A DNA stretch of 64,000 nucleotides from contig JASBTF010000003.1 of the NCBI GenBank assembly GCA_030148545.1, positions 1 to 64,000 on the forward strand. The letters run 5' to 3'. Below the pieces are notes generated by a model. It saw only the letters and a list, made by a program, of their open reading frames with translations, had not been told where the DNA came from and ran no database searches. This DNA comes from Pseudomonadota bacterium. Its GTDB lineage: Bacteria; Pseudomonadota; Alphaproteobacteria; UBA2136; JASBTF01. Position numbers and translations under genes: made by a program. Numbering within the stretch: the first letter of the stretch is position 1; every line of letters begins with the position of its first letter. This document shows positions 57,990 through 64,000 of the stretch, one piece after another.

Positions 57990-59780
57990 ATGCGCGTTAG
58001 TCACAAAGTTTTACTAGGCTCTACTGTATTATTGCTACTCATTATATTGGCAGGTGTATCTTCAACTATTTCACTTAATCGTGTTGGCACGGTGGTTGAC
58101 CAGTTCTTCACGCTATCTGAAGAAACGCAGTCTTCTGAACAAATTTTTGCTACTGTGCAAAAAATTGCCAATGATACAGCTAATTATGTCATGGCTTCTA
58201 ACGAAGAGCTGGCGCAGCAAATCAAAAGCGATATTTCTGTACTGTATTACCTGATTGAAGACTTAGAGAGCAAAGTATCTGATGAATCGCGCATGGCTTC
58301 TGTACAAACCCTCTATGAACAAGAGGAGGCGCTCGCCAACTACTTTGATAAACTATATGAATATTTAACCGAGCGTGAAGCTACATTAAAAAATGAAGTT
58401 TTTGCACCGAGTGATAAAATTATGGCGATTCTGGATGATGTAGGTGAGGCTACGGCTTTAAGCGGTGAATCTGACCCTGCACTAGCGTCTGCAAATGTAC
58501 GCGGTAACTTTTTGAAAGCTTTGATTAACTTAAATATTTATTTGCGTACACATGAGTCTGCTGCATTTGTTAATTACACCAATGCAATTTCGGCTTTCCA
58601 GGAAGAGGAAGAACTTTTGGAGTTTTACCTGACGAATGAAAGCCATATTGAGAAAGTGTCTGCAATTTCACCATTGCTGGAACAGTTTAAAAAAGGTTTT
58701 ACCAAAGCTGATAGTCGCTACGAAGATATTAAAAAGCTTGATGCTAAATTAAAAGAATCTATGGCATATTTGAATCAAACTGTTTATGAGCTTAATAAAA
58801 GTGTTAAAGATGATGAAAATGCTTACCGCGACGTTGTTGGCAATGATATTTCTTTCTCCACTAAACTAAGCTGGATCATTATGGCTGTTGGTGCTGCTAT
58901 GGCCGTGGCAATTACCGCCTATGTAAGCTTGTCTACTAACTCTGTTATTCGCAAAATGGCACAAGGCTTTAGTGGTACGTTCGATGCTATTAAATCAGTT
59001 GGCGTAAACTCAGCTGACGTAGCAAGCCGCTCCACACAAATGGAACAATCTGCCCAATCGGCACACCAAAGCAGCAGCTCTGCTAGCCGCAACATGCAAG
59101 AGCTGACAACTAATGTGAACGAAGTAAGCACCTCTATTGAAGAAATGGATGTGTCTATTTCTGAAATTGCTTCACGTGTCGGCCAATCAGTGAAACTAGT
59201 AACTGATGTGGCAAACCATGCTGCAACAACAACAGAAGTTGTGAACCAGCTCGAGAAAAATTCTCAACAAATTAACGATGTGATCGACCTTATTAATGGC
59301 CTTGCCGACCAAACTAACTTACTTGCGTTGAATGCTTCTATTGAAGCAGCACGCGCTGGAGACGCTGGTGCAGGCTTTGCTGTGGTAGCCGAAGAGGTTA
59401 AAAAGCTCGCTATTGAAACAACAAATGCAACAGGCTCTATCAGTAAACAAATTGATGCAATGCAAGCTGTATCTAAAAAAGCTGTAAGCTCTATTGCCGC
59501 TATTAGTAACTCTGTAAAAGAAACTCAAGAAATCTCCTCAGCTATTGAGGTATCTATTCAAGAGCAACGGGAAGCTGCATCTGTGATTAGTAACAACATG
59601 GTTTCTGCCTCTCAACGTACGACAGAGGTTAACGGTGAAATGTCTGGCATTCAAAAAGTGATGACAGACACAGGGGAAAGCTCAAGCGTTCTAATGCGCG
59701 CTGCACAAGATATGCAGCAGCAATCTAAAACAATGGAACAAAACGCCGCTGACTTCCTTGCACGCCTAAAGAAAATTTAG
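57990..59780 (+). CDS. Methyl-accepting chemotaxis protein
   Basis: N-terminal TM, periplasmic helical domain, second TM, signalling hairpin [40 protein letters not shown]. Confidence 0.95.
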   Translation: MRVSHKVLLGSTVLLLLIILAGVSSTISLNRVGTVVDQFFTLSEETQSSEQIFATVQKIANDTANYVMASNEELAQQIKSDISVLYYLIEDLESKVSDESRMASVQTLYEQEEALANYFDKLYEYLTEREATLKNEVFAPSDKIMAILDDVGEATALSGESDPALASANVRGNFLKALINLNIYLRTHESAAFVNYTNAISAFQEEEELLEFYLTNESHIEKVSAISPLLEQFKKGFTKADSRYEDIKKLDAKLKESMAYLNQTVYELNKSVKDDENAYRDVVGNDISFSTKLSWIIMAVGAAMAVAITAYVSLSTNSVIRKMAQGFSGTFDAIKSVGVNSADVASRSTQMEQSAQSAHQSSSSASRNMQELTTNVNEVSTSIEEMDVSISEIASRVGQSVKLVTDVANHAATTTEVVNQLEKNSQQINDVIDLINGLADQTNLLALNASIEAARAGDAGAGFAVVAEEVKKLAIETTNATGSISKQIDAMQAVSKKAVSSIAAISNSVKETQEISSAIEVSIQEQREAASVISNNMVSASQRTTEVNGEMSGIQKVMTDTGESSSVLMRAAQDMQQQSKTMEQNAADFLARLKKI

Positions 59781-59863
59781 AGAGATACCTTCTCCATCAG
59801 GTAAACGATAGCACTTTTCTTTAGAGTAAGATTTACGACATTGGGTATCAGTTAACGGCACTG

Positions 59864-60400
59864 TTATTTGCCTTGCTGGAGTTTCTTGATAATTTTATCT
59901 ACACCTATGGCAGCGTAATATAGTAGCTGTATTACTAAAAATAGGCATAGCGATACAAGCCCTAATAACATCATAGTTAATTCAGTACCAAAGTATGGAT
60001 CTTGCCACCCTCCGGATAGTGTAAAAAAGCCAAAAACTATAGTAAGTGAGCAAGCAAACGGTACAAGTACAGCATGTAAAGATTTAACCTTGATGATTAT
60101 CAGCGTCATTAATAGTGTCGTTAAAGTTGAAAGGATTAAGGAATAAATATTTTCAGTTACACCAGTGCTTAAGTGAATTATCCATAGGAAAGATAAATAG
60201 GAGATAAAAAACACTAAAGGGGCATAAAACGTTAGAATACAAGCAGGCCAAAGGTATTTGAGTATAATCTTCTTTAGAGACATTCCTTTAAAAGTAGCCA
60301 TTAATTCCATTTTGGGGGCTCCGTATTTTGGTGGGTTATAGAAAATGGGGGCTTCGGCACTAATGTGCCCCCAAAAGCTCTGGATGTGGTTAAATCTCAA
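59864..60400 (-). CDS. Hypothetical membrane protein (true start probably internal)
   Basis: Several hydrophobic segments; no family recognised. Confidence 0.45.
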   Translation of the reverse strand: MRFNHIQSFWGHISAEAPIFYNPPKYGAPKMELMATFKGMSLKKIILKYLWPACILTFYAPLVFFISYLSFLWIIHLSTGVTENIYSLILSTLTTLLMTLIIIKVKSLHAVLVPFACSLTIVFGFFTLSGGWQDPYFGTELTMMLLGLVSLCLFLVIQLLYYAAIGVDKIIKKLQQGK

Positions 60401-60577
60401 TGAACCTTATTGGACGCAAGAAGCATTGTATATGGTGAAAAACAAAGAGTCCAGCGGATGTCGCTGGACTCTAACGGATAATTAATTGGCTGCACATGCT
60501 GGATGCGATTGGAACAAATCATTACACCGACCTTGTGCAGATTAAACCTATACTGGAAGCTGTTTGTGAAGACTTAG

Positions 60578-60961
60578 GCATTTACCTTCCGTGGGCTGAT
60601 TACCTGTGCCCATTGCGGTTCGGTTTACACAACTGAACAAAAAAAGGGCAAATATAACTACCTGTTCTGCACCAAGAACAAAGATAAGAACTGCCCAGCC
60701 CCACGCATGAAGGGGGAAGATGTGTTTGCACAGGTGGCGGATGTGCTGGATAAGGTTGCCATGCCTGAACATGTGCTGCTGGAACTGGTGCAGAATGCTG
60801 GAAAACTTTTCCATTCGGCCACGATTGAACAAAAACGCAAAATCCTCAAACTCGTTTATTGGAACTTGGAGTTGGAGGATGGAAAGCTGCGTTACGCTTT
60901 AAGAAAGCCCTTTGACCTGTTCCTTGAACCGACCAAAAGTGAAAAATGGCTGGGGTGGTAG
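60578..60961 (+). pseudogene. 3' fragment of a large serine recombinase
   Basis: In-frame FTFRGLITCAHCGSVYTTEQKKGKYNYLFCTKNKDKNCPAPRMKGEDVF... is recombinase zinc ribbon plus C-terminal helices. In-frame stop immediately upstream; catalytic domain missing. Confidence 0.7.
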
Positions 60962-61021
60962 GATTCGAACCTACGCATGACGATACCAAAAACCGTTGCC
61001 TTACCGCTTGGCTACACCCCA
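60947..61021 (-). tRNA. tRNA-Gln (anticodon TTG)
   Basis: Minus strand TGGGGTGTAGCCAAGCGGTAAGGCAACGGTTTTTGGTATCGTCATGCGTAGGTTCGAATCCTACCACCCCAGCCA; loop TTTTGGT. Confidence 0.95.
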
Positions 61022-61113
61022 GCAGGTGCTTTGTCAGCGCCGGGGAAGGTAGCGAGAAGGCGACCAATTGTCAACCCAACTTAATAAATATTTACTAAAT
61101 TTTATGAAGTAAT

Positions 61114-61142
61114 AAAAAAGCCTAGCTAATAGCTAGGCTTTA
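61114..61142. terminator. Rho-independent terminator-like hairpin
   Basis: AAAAAAGCCTAGCTAATAGCTAGGCTTTA. Confidence 0.75.
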
Positions 61143-61239
61143 AAGTGGTTGTGTATGCGTTACACCGAAACAAATACTCTAAATGATTAGAAAAAAGCTG
61201 GTGAATTTTTGCTCTACCAGCTTCTTTTATCTTCATATT

Positions 61240-61614
61240 TTAGTGAGCATGGTTACCGTGATTACCATCCTCTTTCATGATTTTGGTGATGCGATAAATT
61301 TTATCGTCACCAAGTTCAATATGGAATTTAATCTTTTGTCCTGATGATAATCCTTTTAGATCTACACCTTCAGCGACACCTAAATCCATTGTCATTTCAG
61401 GCCAATTCAATGCAGGGATAGGTGCATGTGTTAAGTTGATTTTATTGTTCATGCGACTAACACTGTGAATAACACCAGACCCCATAATGGCTTCTTCATG
61501 CTGCATGGCTTCATGTTGGTGGCCGCCGTGATCATGCCCTGAACTTTCTGCATGAGCAGCTATAGGTAAAACTAATGCTGATGCTAATAATAAGGTTTTA
61601 AATGTATTTTTCAT
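61240..61614 (-). CDS. CusF-like periplasmic copper-binding protein with His-rich N-terminal region
   Basis: Signal peptide, HDHGGHQHEAMQHEE, GVIHSVSRMNNKINLTHAPIPALNWPEMTMDLGV (CusF W/M motif). Confidence 0.88.
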   Translation of the reverse strand: MKNTFKTLLLASALVLPIAAHAESSGHDHGGHQHEAMQHEEAIMGSGVIHSVSRMNNKINLTHAPIPALNWPEMTMDLGVAEGVDLKGLSSGQKIKFHIELGDDKIYRITKIMKEDGNHGNHAH

Positions 61615-61637
61615 GGTTTTCTCCTTTTGATTAAAGA

Positions 61638-62198
61638 TTAATGTGCATGGTCATGACCATCATGACCGTTTTGTTTTTGTTGAATTTGCTTCTGATTTCC
61701 ATGACCGTGACCATCTGCATGTTCATGGTCGTCATGCCCCCCAGCATTGCTTGGAATTGCCATCACACCCATGCCATAACGGTAAACAAGCTCTCCACCT
61801 TTAAATGCAGTTGTTGCTAGAATGCCTGTAGAGATAATCAAAACGGTTAAAAATACCATTCCAACTTTTGCTTTAGCAAAGGTTCTAAAAGACCATAGCG
61901 TGATCAGAGCAAAGAGTGCGGCTGTACCAAACGCCCAATTTCTGTGATCTGTCATTGCTAAATGGGATGGTGCATCATGATTAACGGTATTATAGGCATA
62001 TAAACCGGCTGCAATGGTGGCAATGGTTGCCAACGCACCAAGCCATAAATTAATATGTGCTGCTTTCAGAATGATTTTTGCCCATTCTTTTTTGCCAGCA
62101 ATTGTTCCTAAAATAAACAATCCGGTGGCTGTGCTAAACAATGCCACGGTAAAATGGACAAAGATAGGATGCCAGTTAGGGATGATTTCAACGATCAT
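61638..62198 (-). CDS. DUF2231-type membrane protein with His-rich tail
   Basis: IPNWHPIFVHFTVALFSTATGLFILG; C-terminal HDDHEHADGHGHGNQ...HDGHDHAH. Confidence 0.75.
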   Translation of the reverse strand: MIVEIIPNWHPIFVHFTVALFSTATGLFILGTIAGKKEWAKIILKAAHINLWLGALATIATIAAGLYAYNTVNHDAPSHLAMTDHRNWAFGTAALFALITLWSFRTFAKAKVGMVFLTVLIISTGILATTAFKGGELVYRYGMGVMAIPSNAGGHDDHEHADGHGHGNQKQIQQKQNGHDGHDHAH

Positions 62199-64000
62199 GT
62201 AGTTTCTCCTTTATTTAAGTTTTTAAAATGTCTGCCTTCCCATAGGTAATAAACAACGGGAATAACAATGAGGGTGAGGATGGTGGTGCTGGTCATACCG
62301 CCAAGCATTGGTAATGCGATACGGCGCATCACATCTGAGCCAAGCCCTTCGGTGATGAAGATAGGAGCAAGACCAACAAATATGGTCAGCACCGTCATCA
62401 ATTTTGGACGCACCCTGAGAACCGCGCCATGCACAACGGCATCAAACAGTTCTTTTAGATCTTTTGGTGGGTGTTGGCGCACTTGATGATCGATATATAA
62501 AAGCATCACAACGGCTGTTTCTGCGGCTATACCGCCCAGCGCGATAAAGCCAACGCCTACGGCTACCGAGAAGTTATATCCTGCCAAGTATAACGCCCAT
62601 ACACCACCAATTAAACCGAATGGTAATGAGAGCATCACCATCAATGTGCGATCCAACCTGCCAAAATGCAGCATCAGTAACACAAAGATAATCATGATGG
62701 CGGACGGTACGGCAATTCGCATACGGGATTCTGCTTCAAGCATTTGCTCAAATTGCCCTGACCATTCAACCGCATAACCGGCTGGCAGTTTGACTTTATT
62801 AGCAACAACTTTTTGTGCCTCATCAACATATGAGCCGATATCCCGATCCGCGATATCAACAAATACCCAACCAGTAAGCCTTGCATTTTCCGACTTAATC
62901 ATTGGTGGGCCTTCCACAAATTCAATCTTGGCAAGCTCACCCAGCGGAATATGCTGACCTAGCGGTGTTGGTACTAAGATATTGGCAAGATCTTCTGGAT
63001 GCTCACGGAAAGGTCGTTCATAACGCAACATGATATTGTAACGCTCACGCCCTTGTACGGATTCTGATATTCTCATACCGCCAAGCGTGGTTTGTATTAC
63101 CTGCTGGAACATACCTAAATCAATATTCTGCCGCGCCAGTTCACCCCGATCAGGCGTGATTTCCAGATATTTCCCGCCAATCACACGATCTGCAAAGGCT
63201 GAACGTGTGCCTTCCACATCTTTCACGGCAGCTTCCACATCTAGCGCAATACGGCTGATTTCATTTAAATCTGCGCCGGATATCTTGATACCTGCCGGTG
63301 TACGAATACCGGTTGATATCATATCCATGCGGATTTTGATGGGATAGCCCCAGCTATTGACCAAGCCTGGAAGCTTCACAGCCTTATCCAGTTCTTTAAT
63401 TAGATCTTCAACGGTTAAGCCTTTGCGCCACTCATCCTTGGGTTTGAGCTTAATCCAGCTTTCAATCATGGAAATTGGTGCGGGATCTGTCGCTGTATCT
63501 GCACGACCAACCTTACCAAATACATGATGGACTTCCGGTACGGTTTTAATCAGTCGGTTGGTCTGCGATAGAATTTCCTTGGATTTGGTAATTGATACAC
63601 CTGGCAATGTGGTTGGCATATAAAGCAACTCACCTTCATACAAAGCTGGCATAAACTCCGAACCGGTACGCCATAAAGGAATTGCCATGCTAGCAAGCAA
63701 TGCACCGGCAACAGCGATAGTAACGAATTTACGGCGTAAGGCTGCATTCAACACCGGCTTGTAGATATGCACAAACCAGCGATTAATCGGATTATCTTCC
63801 TCGCGCTTGATTTTACCACGTACCAGCCACAGCATCAGCACCGGCACAACGGTCACTGACAGAATAGAGGCAAACGCCATGGCATAGGTTTTGGTAAAGG
63901 CCAATGGTGAGAATAAGCGGAAAGATTGGCCTGTAAGTGCAAATACTGGCAGAAATGACACGGTGATGATCAGCAATGAGAAAAATAGTCCTGGACCAAC
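62195..64000 (-). CDS. cusA: CusA/CzcA-family heavy-metal RND efflux pump (5' end beyond window)
   Basis: RND permease: GVSITKSKEILSQTNRLIKTVPEVHHVFGKVGRADTATDPAPISMIESWIKLKP; TSTTILTLIVIPVVYYLWEGR; frame remains open to base 64000. Confidence 0.93.
   Translation of the reverse strand, partial: VGPGLFFSLLIITVSFLPVFALTGQSFRLFSPLAFTKTYAMAFASILSVTVVPVLMLWLVRGKIKREEDNPINRWFVHIYKPVLNAALRRKFVTIAVAGALLASMAIPLWRTGSEFMPALYEGELLYMPTTLPGVSITKSKEILSQTNRLIKTVPEVHHVFGKVGRADTATDPAPISMIESWIKLKPKDEWRKGLTVEDLIKELDKAVKLPGLVNSWGYPIKIRMDMISTGIRTPAGIKISGADLNEISRIALDVEAAVKDVEGTRSAFADRVIGGKYLEITPDRGELARQNIDLGMFQQVIQTTLGGMRISESVQGRERYNIMLRYERPFREHPEDLANILVPTPLGQHIPLGELAKIEFVEGPPMIKSENARLTGWVFVDIADRDIGSYVDEAQKVVANKVKLPAGYAVEWSGQFEQMLEAESRMRIAVPSAIMIIFVLLMLHFGRLDRTLMVMLSLPFGLIGGVWALYLAGYNFSVAVGVGFIALGGIAAETAVVMLLYIDHQVRQHPPKDLKELFDAVVHGAVLRVRPKLMTVLTIFVGLAPIFITEGLGSDVMRRIALPMLGGMTSTTILTLIVIPVVYYLWEGRHFKNLNKGETT

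Noticed and set aside
1-64000. CRISPR arrays and rRNA genes
   Set aside because: No regularly spaced direct repeats with unique spacers and no rRNA-like sequence noticed on either strand.

Overview
About 64 kb of a bacterial chromosome of proteobacterial type. The housekeeping genes after tuf look alphaproteobacterial (DnaE, the long Dcd, the lepB-rnc-era-recO block), while the leading fusA-tuf pair looks gammaproteobacterial and has different codon usage. The window is mostly core genes: fusA, tuf, cysS, grxC, rpsU, cydAB, Mur ligases, hisS, rpmH, dcd, RNase G/E, dnaB, rsmD, kdsB, acpS, lepB, rnc, era, recO, grxD, bolA, lysS, cysteine synthase, greA, dnaG, rpoD, trxA, pnp, dnaE. It also carries a type IVb-like pilus/secretion operon, a chemoreceptor divergent from a Liv-type binding protein, and a copper-efflux block beside a truncated serine recombinase at tRNA-Gln. 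The standout is at 7124-9213. It is a two-gene operon: (i) a RuBisCO large-subunit homologue of Form I-like sequence with an N-terminal XRE-type helix-turn-helix domain, and with essentially all catalytic Lys/Asp/Glu/His positions replaced in my manual alignment; (ii) a well-conserved RuBisCO small subunit. The promoter overlaps a composite palindrome, as expected for an autoregulated DNA-binding protein. I interpret it as a RuBisCO-derived, catalytically dead, possibly metabolite-sensing transcription factor. A second unusual signal is a ~90-nt structured repeat (three clear copies, one diverged relative). It lies in the same orientation just 3' of genes and has compensatory changes in its stems. 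All assignments come from reading the translations and bases; no database search was possible.
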